DNA of 64,000 bases, from the NCBI GenBank assembly GCA_963728985.1, contig CAVSME010000003.1, positions 1,054,001 to 1,118,000 on the forward strand. The letters are read 5' to 3'. The notes beneath the pieces were generated by a model. That model saw only the letters and a program-made list of their open reading frames with translations, made no database searches and was not told the origin of the DNA. A program made the position numbers and the translations under genes. Of this stretch, positions 10,027-26,161 are shown piece by piece; the stretch's first letter is position 1; each line of letters opens with the position of its first letter. Source of the stretch: DASXAI01 sp963728985 (lineage in GTDB: Bacteria; Actinomycetota; Acidimicrobiia; Acidimicrobiales; Ilumatobacteraceae).

Positions 10027-10058
10027 ACCGGGGAGCGCCTGTTCGGGCGCTCCCCGGT
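10027..10058. terminator. Strong bidirectional terminator hairpin between vapC and rpsJ
   Basis: 13-bp perfect stem ACCGGGGAGCGCC / GGCGCTCCCCGGT with a 6-nt loop, 13 bp after the toxin stop and 26 bp after the rpsJ stop on the other strand. There is no long U tract, as is common in GC-rich genomes. It would end the str-operon transcript at rpsJ. Confidence 0.75.
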
Positions 10059-10083
10059 GCCACTTCCGCTGAGCGGCGGGTGC

Positions 10084-10398
10084 TCAGACCGTCTGGATCT
10101 TGATCTCGATGTCGACGCCGGCGGGCAACTCGATCCGCTGGAGCGAGTCGATCGTCTTGGGCGTGGGATCGACGATGTCGATCAGCCGCTTGTGCACCCG
10201 CATCTCGAAGTGCTCGCGGCTGTCCTTGTCCTTGTGGGGCGAGCGGATCACGGTGTAGCGGTGCTTGTCCGTCGGCAGCGGGATGGGGCCCCGCACCGTG
10301 GCCTGCGTGCGCAGCACCGTCTCCACGATCTTCTTCGTCGAGGTGTCGATGATCTCGTGGTCGTACGCCTTGAGGCGGATCCGGATGTTCTGAGCCAT
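10084..10398 (-). CDS. rpsJ: 30S ribosomal protein S10 (transcription factor NusE)
   Basis: Head protein of the small subunit, also NusG's partner in transcription-translation coupling. The 104 residues include NIRIRLKAYDHEIIDTST, GPIPLPTDKHRYTVIRSPH and SREHFEMRVHKRLIDI. It lies 12 nt after tuf, ending the str operon, and is followed by a strong terminator rather than by rplC. Confidence 0.98.
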   Translation of the reverse strand: MAQNIRIRLKAYDHEIIDTSTKKIVETVLRTQATVRGPIPLPTDKHRYTVIRSPHKDKDSREHFEMRVHKRLIDIVDPTPKTIDSLQRIELPAGVDIEIKIQTV

Positions 10399-10410
10399 GA
10401 GGTGCCGCCC

Positions 10411-11598
10411 TTACTTGATGATCTTGGTGACGCGGCCGGCGCCGACGGTGCGGCCACCCTCACGGATGGCGAAACGGAGACCCTCGTCCATGGCGATGGG
10501 CTTGCCCAACTCGACCGTCATCAACACGTTGTCACCGGGCATCACCATCTCCGTGCCCTCCGGCAACTGGATCGTGCCCGTCACGTCCGTCGTCCGGAAG
10601 AAGAACTGCGGCCGGTAGTTGTTGAAGAACGGCTTGTGCCGACCCCCCTCGCTCTTGCCCAACACATACACCTGACCCTCGAACTGCGTGTGCGGCGTGA
10701 TGCTGCCGGGCTTGCACAACACCTGACCCCGCTCCACATCCTCCTTCTTCGTGCCCCGCAACAACGCCCCGATGTTGTCCCCAGCATGACCCTCATCGAG
10801 GATCTTGCGGAACATCTCCACCCCCGTGCACACCGTCTTCTGCGTCGCCCGCAACCCCACGATCTCGATGTCGTCACCAGTGTGAACCCGACCCTGCTCC
10901 ACCTTCCCCGTCACCACCGTCCCCCGACCGGTGATCGTGAACACATCCTCGATCGGCATCAAGAACGGCTTGTCCAACTCCCGCTCCGGCTCCGGGATGA
11001 ACGAATCGGCCGCCGCCATCAACTCGAGGATCTTCTCCTCCCACTCCTTGTCCCCCTCCAACGCCTTCAACGCCGACACCCGCACCACCGGCGCGTCATC
11101 CCCCGGGAACTCATACTCGCTCAACAACTCCCGCACCTCGAGCTCCACCAACTCCAACAACTCCTCATCATCCACCGCGTCAGCCTTGTTCAACGCCACC
11201 ACGATGTACGGCACCCCCACCTGACGAGCCAACAACACATGCTCACGCGTCTGCGGCATCGGCCCATCCGTCGCCGCCACCACCAGAATCGCCCCATCCA
11301 CCTGAGCAGCACCCGTGATCATGTTCTTGATGTAGTCAGCATGACCAGGCATGTCCACATGGGCGTAATGCCGATTGTCAGTCTCATACTCCACATGCGC
11401 GATCGAGATCGTGATCCCCCGCGCCTTCTCCTCCGGCGCCTTGTCGATCTGATCAAACGGCGTGAAATGCACATTCGGGTTCCGCTCCGCCAACGTCTTC
11501 GTGATCGCCGCCGTCAACGTCGTCTTCCCATGATCGATGTGACCCATCGTCCCGATGTTCACATGCGGCTTCGTACGCTCGAACTTCGCCTTGCTCAT
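10411..11598 (-). CDS. tuf: Elongation factor Tu, copy 1
   Basis: GTPase delivering aminoacyl-tRNA to the ribosome. 395 residues with G1 GHIDHGKTTL, G2 RGITI, G3 DMPGHADY, G4 NKAD and the SAL G5 block, then domains II and III to VTKIIK. It sits between fusA and rpsJ, the classical str position. It matches the second copy at 30310-31497 nearly base for base and shows a strong preference for particular C-ended codons, with a visibly lower GC content than neighbours, as expected for a very highly expressed gene. Confidence 0.98.
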   Translation of the reverse strand: MSKAKFERTKPHVNIGTMGHIDHGKTTLTAAITKTLAERNPNVHFTPFDQIDKAPEEKARGITISIAHVEYETDNRHYAHVDMPGHADYIKNMITGAAQVDGAILVVAATDGPMPQTREHVLLARQVGVPYIVVALNKADAVDDEELLELVELEVRELLSEYEFPGDDAPVVRVSALKALEGDKEWEEKILELMAAADSFIPEPERELDKPFLMPIEDVFTITGRGTVVTGKVEQGRVHTGDDIEIVGLRATQKTVCTGVEMFRKILDEGHAGDNIGALLRGTKKEDVERGQVLCKPGSITPHTQFEGQVYVLGKSEGGRHKPFFNNYRPQFFFRTTDVTGTIQLPEGTEMVMPGDNVLMTVELGKPIAMDEGLRFAIREGGRTVGAGRVTKIIK

Positions 11599-11664
11599 GG
11601 CTCTGTGCCTGTTTCCTTCTCTTCGATTGTCAAGGGACTTGCGTGACGGCGACTGCTACCGGTG

Positions 11665-13752
11665 CTACTCGCCTCGGACTCGCTTCACGATCTCGTCGGC
11701 GATCGTCTGCGGCACCGGCTGGTAGGAGTTGAACTGCATGGTGTACGTGGCGCGGCCCTGCGTGCGCGAACGGAGGTCGGTACTGTAACCGAACATCTCC
11801 GACAAGGGGATCTGGGACCGGATGACCTGGCTGTTGCCGCGGGCCTCCATGCCCTCGATGCGGCCACGGCGGCTCGACAGGTCGCCGATGACGTCACCCA
11901 TGTACTCCTCGGGGGTGACCACCTCGACGCTCATGATCGGCTCGAGGAGGACGGGCGCCGCCTTGCGGGCCGCCTCCTTGAACACCATGGAGCCGGCGAT
12001 CTTGAACGCCATCTCGGACGAGTCGACGTCGTGGTACGACCCGTCCACCAGCGTCGCCCGCACGTCCACCGTGGGGTAGCCGGCGAGCACGCCGGCGTCG
12101 AGGGCCTGCTGGATGCCCTGATCGACGGCGGGGATGTACTCGCGCGGGATGCGGCCACCGCTGATCTTGTCGACGAACTCGTAGCCGCCGCCGGGGCCGG
12201 TGGGCTCGAGGTTCACCACGACGTGGGCGAACTGGCCGGCGCCGCCGGTCTGCTTCACGTGGCGGTACACCACGTTGTTCACGTCCTTGGTGATGGTCTC
12301 GCGGTAGGCCACCTGCGGCTTGCCGACGGTGGCGTCGACGCTGAACTCCCGCAGCATGCGGTCGACCAGCACCTCGAGGTGCAGCTCGCCCATGCCCGAG
12401 ATCACGGTCTGGCCGGTCTCGTCGTCCGTGCGGACGCGGAAGGTGGGGTCCTCCTCGGACAGCGAGTAGAGGGCCTTGCCCAGCTTGTCCTGGTCCACCT
12501 TGGTCTTGGGCTCGATGGCCACGTGGATGACCGGCTCGGGGAACTCCATGCGCTCCAGGATCACGGCGTGGTTCCGGTCGCACAGGGTGTCGCCGGTCGT
12601 GGTGTTCTTGAAGCCGAGCCCGGCCACGATGTCGCCCGCCATGGCCACGTCGACGTCCTCGCGGTGGTTGGCGTGCATGAGCAGGATGCGGCCGAGCCGC
12701 TCCTTGCGCTCCTTGGTGGAGTTGTAGATCTCGGCGCCCTTGTCGACGCTGCCGGAGTAGACCCGGAAGTACGTGAGGCGCCCGAACGGGTCGGACACGA
12801 TCTTGAAGGCGAGGGCGGCGAACGGGGCCTTCTCGTCCGCCGGGCGCTCCAGGACCTCGATGCCCTTGACGTCCATGCCGGTGGCGGCCGGGATGTCGAG
12901 CGGCGACGGCAGGAAGTCGACCACGGAGTCAAGCATGGGCTGGACGCCCTTGTTCTTGAACGCCGAGCCGCACAGCACCGGCACGAACGAGAACGACAGG
13001 GTGCCCTTGCGGATGGCGCGCTTGATGTCCGACGGCGACAACTCGGCGTCGTCGAGGTACTTCTCCATGAGCTCGTCGTCCTCGGTGGCCACGATGTCGA
13101 GCAGCTTGGCCCGCCATTCCTCGGCCTGGGCCTCGAGCTCGGCCGGGATCGGCACCTCGTCGTAGTGCTCGCCCTTGTCCTTCGTCTCGTCCCAGACGAG
13201 CGCCGTCATCTTCACGAGGTCGATGACGCCGCGGTAGTGGCCCTCGGCGCCGATGGGCAGCTGGATGACGGCCGGGATGGACTCGAGGCGGTCCTCGATC
13301 ATCTGCACGGTGCGGAAGAAGTCGGCGCCGATGCGGTCCATCTTGTTGACGAAGCAGATCCGGGGGACGCGGTACTTGTTGGCCTGGCGCCACACCGTCT
13401 CCGTCTGCGGCTCGACGCCGGCCACCGAGTCGAATACAGCGACGGCGCCGTCGAGGACGCGCAAGGACCGCTCGACCTCGATGGTGAAGTCGACGTGGCC
13501 GGGGGTGTCGATGATGTTGATCCGGTGGTCGCGCCAGGTGCAGGTGGTGGCGGCGGAGGTGATGGTGATGCCGCGCTCCTGCTCCTGCACCATCCAGTCC
13601 ATCTGGGCCGCGCCCTCGTGAACCTCACCGATCTTGTAGGTCTTGCCGGTGTAGTAGAGGATGCGCTCGGTCGTCGTGGTCTTGCCCGCGTCGATGTGAG
13701 CCATGATCCCGATGTTGCGGGTCTTCTCGAGCGGGAATTCGCGCTTGGCCAT
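11665..13752 (-). CDS. fusA: Elongation factor G
   Basis: Translocase GTPase, 695 residues. Domain I has AHIDAGKTTTTERILYYTG, RGITITSAATTC, DTPGHVDFTIEV and NKMDRIGADF. Domain IV carries the conserved loop region KQTGGAGQFAHV and the C-terminus ends YQPVPQTIADEIVKRVRGE. Length and motif order are standard. It lies 97 nt after rpsG and 66 nt before tuf. Confidence 0.98.
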   Translation of the reverse strand: MAKREFPLEKTRNIGIMAHIDAGKTTTTERILYYTGKTYKIGEVHEGAAQMDWMVQEQERGITITSAATTCTWRDHRINIIDTPGHVDFTIEVERSLRVLDGAVAVFDSVAGVEPQTETVWRQANKYRVPRICFVNKMDRIGADFFRTVQMIEDRLESIPAVIQLPIGAEGHYRGVIDLVKMTALVWDETKDKGEHYDEVPIPAELEAQAEEWRAKLLDIVATEDDELMEKYLDDAELSPSDIKRAIRKGTLSFSFVPVLCGSAFKNKGVQPMLDSVVDFLPSPLDIPAATGMDVKGIEVLERPADEKAPFAALAFKIVSDPFGRLTYFRVYSGSVDKGAEIYNSTKERKERLGRILLMHANHREDVDVAMAGDIVAGLGFKNTTTGDTLCDRNHAVILERMEFPEPVIHVAIEPKTKVDQDKLGKALYSLSEEDPTFRVRTDDETGQTVISGMGELHLEVLVDRMLREFSVDATVGKPQVAYRETITKDVNNVVYRHVKQTGGAGQFAHVVVNLEPTGPGGGYEFVDKISGGRIPREYIPAVDQGIQQALDAGVLAGYPTVDVRATLVDGSYHDVDSSEMAFKIAGSMVFKEAARKAAPVLLEPIMSVEVVTPEEYMGDVIGDLSSRRGRIEGMEARGNSQVIRSQIPLSEMFGYSTDLRSRTQGRATYTMQFNSYQPVPQTIADEIVKRVRGE

Positions 13753-13849
13753 GTCGGCGTCACTCTTCGTTCACAGGGGGGCGGGGCACGCAGATGACCG
13801 GGCGCGCGGCCCGGTCAGGAGCACAGAGATTGTACCGGGAGACCGGGGC

Positions 13850-14320
13850 TCACCAGCGGTAGTGGGCGAAGGCCTTGTTCGATTCGGCCATCTTCTGCAT
13901 GTCGTCGCGGCGCTTGACCGACGCGCCCACGCCGTTGGAGGCGTCGAGCAACTCGGCCGCCAGCCGCTGCGCCATCGTCTTTTCCCGGCGCTGGCGGGCG
14001 AAGCCCACGATCCAGCGGATGGCCAGCGTGTTGGCCCGGCGGGGCCGCACCTCGACGGGCACCTGGTAGGTGGCGCCACCAACGCGGCGGCTCTTCACCT
14101 CGAGCGGGGGCTTCACGTTGTCGATGGCCCGCTTGAGGGTGGCGATGGGCTCGGCCCCCGTGCGCTGCTCGATCACGCCGAGGGCGTCGTACACGATCTT
14201 CTCGGCGATGGAGCGCTTGCCCCGCAGGAGGACCTTGTTCACGATCTGCGTGACCAGGACCGACCGGTGCACCGGGTCGGGCATGAGCTCACGGCGGGGG
14301 GCGGGGCCCTTACGAGGCAT
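13850..14320 (-). CDS. rpsG: 30S ribosomal protein S7
   Basis: Primary 16S rRNA binding protein organising the small-subunit head. 156 residues with MPRKGPAPRRELMPDPV, LLRGKRSIAEKIVYDAL, VKSRRVGGATYQVPVEVRP and the C-terminus AFAHYRW. Normal length. It starts 6 nt after the rpsL stop. Confidence 0.98.
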   Translation of the reverse strand: MPRKGPAPRRELMPDPVHRSVLVTQIVNKVLLRGKRSIAEKIVYDALGVIEQRTGAEPIATLKRAIDNVKPPLEVKSRRVGGATYQVPVEVRPRRANTLAIRWIVGFARQRREKTMAQRLAAELLDASNGVGASVKRRDDMQKMAESNKAFAHYRW

Positions 14321-14326
14321 GCGGGA

Positions 14327-14698
14327 TCACTTGTCCTTCTTGGCGCCGTAGCGGCTGCGGGCCTGCTTGCGGTTGCGCACGCCGCTCGAGTCGAGCGTGC
14401 CGCGGATGATCTTGTAGCGCACGCCGGGGAGGTCCTTCACACGGCCACCACGCACGAGCACGATCGAGTGCTCTTGCAGGTTGTGGCCCTCGCCCGGGAT
14501 GTAGGCGGTGACCTCCATGCCACTGGTGAGGCGGACACGGGCCACCTTGCGCAGGGCCGAGTTCGGCTTCTTCGGGGTGTTCGTGTAGACGCGAGTGCAC
14601 ACCCCCCGGCGCTGGGGCGCGCCCTTCAGGGCCGGGGTCTTGGTCTTGTCGGACTTCGTGATGCGACCCTTGCGGACCAGCTGCTGGATGGTGGGCAC
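14327..14698 (-). CDS. rpsL: 30S ribosomal protein S12
   Basis: Decoding-centre protein and classic streptomycin target. The GTG start gives (M)PTIQQLVRKGR, 123 residues, with GAG G at -9 to -6 as ribosome-binding site. Both streptomycin-related lysines are in their conserved contexts (TPKKPNSALRK and RGGRVKDLPGVRY), so the wild-type, sensitive form is expected. It is the first gene of the rpsL-rpsG-fusA-tuf-rpsJ transcript, about 65-70 nt after the promoter. Confidence 0.97.
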   Translation of the reverse strand: MPTIQQLVRKGRITKSDKTKTPALKGAPQRRGVCTRVYTNTPKKPNSALRKVARVRLTSGMEVTAYIPGEGHNLQEHSIVLVRGGRVKDLPGVRYKIIRGTLDSSGVRNRKQARSRYGAKKDK

Positions 14699-14771
14699 GC
14701 GAACCTCGTGCTCTTTCGAGGATGGACGAACGGTGGCCGCGCTCGATGACCGGGCGCGAGGCCGACGGAAC

Positions 14772-14800
14772 ATGGTAGGACGCGCGAAGGGCCAGTTCAA
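14772..14800 (-). promoter_or_regulatory. Promoter of the rpsL-rpsG-fusA-tuf-rpsJ operon
   Basis: Minus-strand -35 TTGAAC (14800-14795) and -10 TACCAT (14777-14772) with exactly 17 nt between. It is the only good sigma-70-like pair I found in the 312-bp gene-free stretch 14699-15010, whose remainder shows nothing else I can name. Confidence 0.6.
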
Positions 14801-15010
14801 CCGCGGGCGGCGGGAATGGCGGCAACCGACCGGCGGTTGCGCTCGTACAGGCGGCCATGGATTGCCTCGATCCCGAGGAGACACGGATGTCTCGTTTCCG
14901 CCGCACGCTGCGTTCCCTGCGTTCCGCCATGACCCGGCCGGTGCCCGGCGTCGACGCATGCGGGCCCACACGGGTCCACGATTACCCCATCGCCCGGCGC
15001 GACTAGCGCG

Positions 15011-16310
15011 CTACACCGCTTGCAGGCGGGGCGGGCGCACGACCGGTCGCTCCAGCTCGGCCGGCGCCGCCTCCCGGCGTACGGCCCCGGGCCAGTAGCC
15101 CTCGCCCAGCTCCACCATGCCGTGGTGCGTGCCGTAGGCGGCCAGCAGGTTCAGGTAGGGCACGGCGTCGAAGGCCTCGGGCCCGAGCACGCCCGCCCCT
15201 GACCAGGCCCCACTGGCCAGCAGCTCCAGGGCCACGACGGGGTTCACCGCCGTCTGCCATACGACCGCCTGGTTGCCGTACTCCCGCATCGTCTCGGCGT
15301 TGTCGGCCACGTGGTACAGGTACACCTCACGGGGCTGGCCGTCGTAGGTGCCCTTCACCCAGGTGCCGGCGCAGGTCTTGCCGTGCATGAGATGGCCCAG
15401 CTCGGCCGGGTTCGGCAGGACGGCAGCCAGGACGTCCCGGGGCGCCACCTCCACCTGGCCGACCCGGATCTTCTCCTTGGCGTCGAGCCCGAGGTAGGCG
15501 AACGTCTTGAGCCAGCCGATGAAGTCGGCGCCCAGGCCGTACTTGAACGTCACCCGGTTGCAGTCCACCCAGCGGGGGATGAGCAGCACTTCCTCGTGCT
15601 CCACGTTCACGCATTCGACCGGCCCGATCCCGGCGGGGAAGACGAACGTCTCGGGCTCGCTGAAGCACTCCGTGGTGTACCAGCCCTTGGCCTTCTCCCA
15701 GATGATCGGTGGGTTCAGGCACTCCTCGATCGTCGTCCAGATCGAGAACGTGGGGGCGAACTCGTAGCCGTCGATGGAGAGGTTGGAATCCGTCGCGCAC
15801 GCCGATCTCGTCGATCTCGTCGAAGAGGTGGTCGGCGGCGTAGCGGGCGAAGACGTCCGACAGGCCGGGCTCGACGCCCATGCCCACCAGCGCCAGCAGG
15901 CCGGCCGCCTCGAACTGCTCGGCCATGGCGAACTGGTCGTCGCCCAGCTTCACGCCCGGGTGCCGGAACGGCTGGTCGGCGTGGGGGGCGGACAGGCTCA
16001 TGGCCATGTCGATGTAGGCGCAGCGGGCCGCCAGCGCGGCGGAGAAGATGGTGTGGTTGAGGCGGGGATCGCAGGCGTTGACGATGACGTCGGCGGCGTG
16101 GCGCCGGGCCGTCTCGACGATGTCGGTGGTGCGGGAGGCGTCGACCCGGGCGGCGCTGTAGCGGCCGCCGTCGTCGAGGAGGTCGACCACCGACTGGGCC
16201 CGCTCGAGGGAGATGTCGGCCAGGACGAGGCGGTCGAAGAACGAGCGCCGCTGGGCGATGGCCGCGATCGACGACCCGACGCCGCCTGCGCCGATCACGA
16301 GGATGTTCAT
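15011..16310 (-). pseudogene. Saccharopine dehydrogenase family protein, frameshifted
   Basis: NAD(P)-binding oxidoreductase-like protein. The first part (16310 to ~15787) begins MNILVIGAGGVGSSIAAIA, a Rossmann glycine motif, and continues with ADVIVNACDPRLN, YIDMAMSL and GMGVEPGLSDVFARYAAD, typical of this family. The rest (to 15011; VEHEEVLLIPRWVDCNRVTFKYGLG.. NPVVALELL) is in another frame. One extra base near 15785-15788 separates them; removing it gives a continuous ~432-residue protein (GVRDGSNLSIDGYEFAPTFS). Related enzymes act on saccharopine or polyamines; substrate unknown. It lies between rpoC and rpsL, an unusual site for a metabolic gene. Confidence 0.82.
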
Positions 16311-16382
16311 GACCCGAGAGCTCCTGTCCCGACTGACTGACGCGTCAGTCTAGCAACGCCGCCGCGCCGCCGCGCCGCCAAG

Positions 16383-16438
16383 CGCGCAGCCTGAGCGCGA
16401 AGTACCGCTCCAGCGGTACCAAGTGTTCAGGCTGCGCG
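16383..16438. repeat. Palindromic element family A, copy 1
   Basis: 56-bp element with a 12-bp outer inverted repeat (CGCGCAGCCTGA / TCAGGCTGCGCG) enclosing a second palindrome GTACCGCT-cc-AGCGGTAC. Near-identical copies occur at 28787-28842 and 28990-29045. Intergenic, downstream of rpoC. Confidence 0.85.
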
Positions 16439-16465
16439 AATTTGGACCGGGTGCCCGGGCGCGGA

Positions 16466-16493
16466 ACGGGGCCGCCCACGTGGGCGGCCCCGT
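16466..16493 (-). terminator. rpoC terminator
   Basis: A 28-bp perfect palindrome (ACGGGGCCGCCCAC and its complement) begins 20 nt after the rpoC stop. It is the obvious end of the rpoBC transcript; no U tract follows. Confidence 0.65.
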
Positions 16494-16512
16494 CCAACGA
16501 CGTGCAGGTGCG

Positions 16513-20412
<3,900 letters not shown>

Positions 20413-20455
20413 TCGTTCTTCCGTTCCCCTCGTTCGTCGTCACCTTCGATGGCGA

Positions 20456-24055
<3,600 letters not shown>

Positions 24056-24153
24056 CGGCTACTCCTCGCTTGGGGCGAACGTCGAGGACGCCGGCGCGCG
24101 CCGAAGCCACGCTCCAAGACGGAGGTGGCAGGACGAGCGCACGGCAACCAGAA

Positions 24154-24182
24154 AGGATAACCCGCCAAAAGCGCGACGTCAA
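24154..24182 (-). promoter_or_regulatory. rpoB promoter P2 (proximal)
   Basis: Minus-strand -35 TTGACG (24182-24177) and -10 TATCCT (24159-24154) with 17-nt spacing, about 100 nt upstream of the rpoB start. Confidence 0.65.
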
Positions 24183-24222
24183 CTAGTCCGGCACGGCCGG
24201 ACGCGCGTCACAGGCGGCCCGA

Positions 24223-24251
24223 AAGATACGGTCCCCGGCCCGTTTCGTCAA
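24223..24251 (-). promoter_or_regulatory. rpoB promoter P1 (distal)
   Basis: Minus-strand -35 TTGACG (24251-24246) and -10 TATCTT (24228-24223), again with 17-nt spacing. The -35 overlaps the last codons of the DUF4328 gene. Two near-consensus promoters in tandem suggest strong rpoBC transcription independent of the rplJL transcript. Confidence 0.6.
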
Positions 24252-24967
24252 GCAGTGAAGTGCTCGTGGACGGCCAGGACCTCGCCGACCAGCGACACCT
24301 CGAGGGCCGCCGCCACCAGCGCCGGCGTCAGCGCCACCACCACCAGCGCCACCGCCACCCCGGTCGCCACGAACGGCACGGCGATCACGAGGATGAGGCT
24401 GAAGCCCGAGGCGATCGACATCCCCCACCACCACGCGATCCGCCGGTCGGGCCGCTGATCGGCGGGAAAGCAGTCGGTCAGGCCCTGGTAGGGCCACCAG
24501 TAGTTGATGATGGGGATCAGCCAGCCGATGGCGGCGTGGAGCGGCTCCCGCCGGGCATCGAAGCCGAGGTCGCGGGCCAAGCTGGCCGCCCGGTACAGCC
24601 AGATGATGCGCAAGACGCTGACGGCGATCCCCACGAGGCCGCCGAGCTGGGCCACCCAGAAGTACGTCGGGAACGCCGGATCCCCGGTCGCCGTGTCCTG
24701 CAGCTGGTCGATGGCCGTCGCGAACCCCCCGAGAGACAGGGCCGTGGCCAGCGGCCACAGGAAGAGCACGCCGCGCAACCACGGCGCGATCCGGCGCTCA
24801 GCCTCGAGGCGATCGGCTCGGCTCTGCTGGTTGATGGGGCGCCCCGTCGCGGCCGGCCGCAGGTGCGACCCGTCCGATGTGTGCCCGGTCCACGTGTTGC
24901 CGTCCCACCACCGCAGCGGCGCCTGCCCCCACGGGTCGTCGTACCAGCCGGGCACCGGGGAGCTCAT
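24248..24967 (-). CDS. DUF2510-DUF4328 membrane protein
   Basis: 239 residues. The N-terminus PGWYDDPWGQAPLRWWDGNTWTGHT is the DUF2510 motif common in actinobacterial membrane proteins. The rest fits DUF4328: four or more hydrophobic segments (WLRGVLFLWPLATALSL, FWVAQLGGLVGIAVSVLRIIW, AIGWLIPIINYWWPYQGL, and two C-terminal ones) with the conserved NYWWPYQ. Function unknown. It is inserted between rplL and rpoB, which are normally adjacent, on the same strand. Confidence 0.85.
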   Translation of the reverse strand: MSSPVPGWYDDPWGQAPLRWWDGNTWTGHTSDGSHLRPAATGRPINQQSRADRLEAERRIAPWLRGVLFLWPLATALSLGGFATAIDQLQDTATGDPAFPTYFWVAQLGGLVGIAVSVLRIIWLYRAASLARDLGFDARREPLHAAIGWLIPIINYWWPYQGLTDCFPADQRPDRRIAWWWGMSIASGFSLILVIAVPFVATGVAVALVVVALTPALVAAALEVSLVGEVLAVHEHFTA

Positions 24968-24988
24968 GCCGGCCGCCTCACGCCAACC

Positions 24989-25025
24989 GGGGAGCCAGCG
25001 CGCGCATGTCGCGCGGAGGCTCCCC
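24989..25025 (-). terminator. Hairpin after rplL (terminator or attenuator)
   Basis: Nested inverted repeat: outer GGGGAGCC / GGCTCCCC, inner GCGCG / CGCGC, 20 nt downstream of the rplL stop and just before the DUF4328 start. In many bacteria partial termination here lowers rpoBC expression relative to rplJL. Confidence 0.55.
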
Positions 25026-25044
25026 AGATCGGCATGCGGATGGG

Positions 25045-25434
25045 TTACTTGAGTTCGACGGCGGCGCCGGCCTCTTCCAGCTTGGCCTTGGCCTTGTCGG
25101 CGTCGTCCTTCGAGGCCCGCTCGAGGACGGCCTTGGGGGCGGCGTCGACCAGGTCCTTGGCTTCCTTGAGGCCGAGGTTGGTGAGCTCGCGCACCACCTT
25201 GATGACCTGGATCTTCTTCTCGCCGGCGGCGGAGAGGACGACGTCGAACTCGTCCTTCTCCTCGACGGCAGCGGCCTCGGCGCCGCCACCGGCAGGCGCG
25301 GCGGCGGCCACGGCGACGGGGGCGGCGGCGGTGACGCCGAACTTCTCCTCGAACGCCGAGAGCAACTCGGACAGCTCGAGCACGGTCATCGACGAGATCG
25401 CGTCGAGGATCTCGTCCTTGGTGAGGGTGGGCAT
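25045..25434 (-). CDS. rplL: 50S ribosomal protein L7/L12
   Basis: Flexible stalk protein that recruits translation GTPases. 129 residues: N-terminal dimerisation helix (ILDAISSMTVLELSELLSAFEEKFGV), an Ala/Gly hinge, and the C-terminal domain EKDEFDVVLSAAGEKKIQVIKVVRELTNLGLKEAKDLVD ending AAVELK. It follows rplJ by 3 nt. Confidence 0.98.
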   Translation of the reverse strand: MPTLTKDEILDAISSMTVLELSELLSAFEEKFGVTAAAPVAVAAAAPAGGGAEAAAVEEKDEFDVVLSAAGEKKIQVIKVVRELTNLGLKEAKDLVDAAPKAVLERASKDDADKAKAKLEEAGAAVELK

Positions 25435-25437
25435 GGT

Positions 25438-26013
25438 TCAGTCTTCTCCTGGTGTGGCAGCGTCAGTAGCGGGAGCGGCGCCACTGGCACCGCCTTGGTC
25501 GATGAGGGCCTGGAGGCCGTAGGCGAAGTTGCGGGGCAGGGCTTGCAGCAGGCCGGCCAGCTTGACCAGCGGAGCCTGGAACGCGCCGGCCAGCTGGGCC
25601 AGCAGCACGTCTCGGGACGGCAGGTCGGCGAGGGCTTGGACGTCGCCGGCGCTCAGCACCTTGCCGCCGAGCAGGCCGCCCTTCACCACCAGGTTCTGGT
25701 TCGTGCGGGCGTAGTCACGCAGCGTCTTGGCCGCCGCCGCCGCATCGCCCTTGACGAACGTGATGGCGGTGGGACCGGTGAGCAGCGTGACCAGGTCGTC
25801 CGCCCCCAGATCGCGGGCGGCGAACCGGACGAGGGTGTTCTTGTACACCTTGTACTCGCCGCCGGCGGGCCGGAGCTGGCGGCGCAGCTCGGCCAGAGCC
25901 TTGACGTTCAGCCCTCGGTACTCCGTGAGCAGCGCCGCGTCGGCCGCTTCGAAGCGCTCACGCACCTCGGTGACCACCGCAACCTTCTCGGATCTCGGGT
26001 TCTCCATCGACAC
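25438..26013 (-). CDS. rplJ: 50S ribosomal protein L10
   Basis: Stalk base protein that anchors L7/L12 dimers. 191 residues with NPRSEKVAVVTEVRERFEAADAALLTEYRGL at the start and VYKNTLVRFAARDLG and GPTAITF within. A strong ribosome-binding site AAAGGAGG lies at 26018-26025. An Ala/Thr-rich tail extends past the L12-binding helix. Its mRNA leader contains the predicted autoregulatory structure. Confidence 0.97.
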   Translation of the reverse strand: MSMENPRSEKVAVVTEVRERFEAADAALLTEYRGLNVKALAELRRQLRPAGGEYKVYKNTLVRFAARDLGADDLVTLLTGPTAITFVKGDAAAAAKTLRDYARTNQNLVVKGGLLGGKVLSAGDVQALADLPSRDVLLAQLAGAFQAPLVKLAGLLQALPRNFAYGLQALIDQGGASGAAPATDAATPGED

Positions 26014-26161
26014 CTCCTTTCACAGCTCAAGGCGCCCGCGCTTCGCGCGAACGCCCTGGTGTCAGGAGGTTCGCCTCGTCCGGCGGCCCTGGAGGCCATT
26101 GTCCACGGTGGGAACCGGATGTCTACGACGAGCAGGCTTCGGTTGGTTTGGGAACGACAGG
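26014..26161 (-). promoter_or_regulatory. Ribosomal protein L10 leader
   Basis: The 148-nt rplA-rplJ gap fits the L10 leader, the mRNA site where L10(L12) complexes repress their own translation. The minus strand contains GTAGACATCCGGT, close to the AGACAGCCGGT kink-turn block typical of actinobacterial leaders, and the complementary partner GCCGCCGG, followed by the rplJ ribosome-binding site. Identified by eye, not with a covariance model. Confidence 0.6.

Noticed and set aside
11599..11664. A dedicated promoter for tuf copy 1 from the TTGACA just upstream
   Set aside because: No acceptable -10 lies 16-18 nt downstream of it; cotranscription with fusA is simpler.
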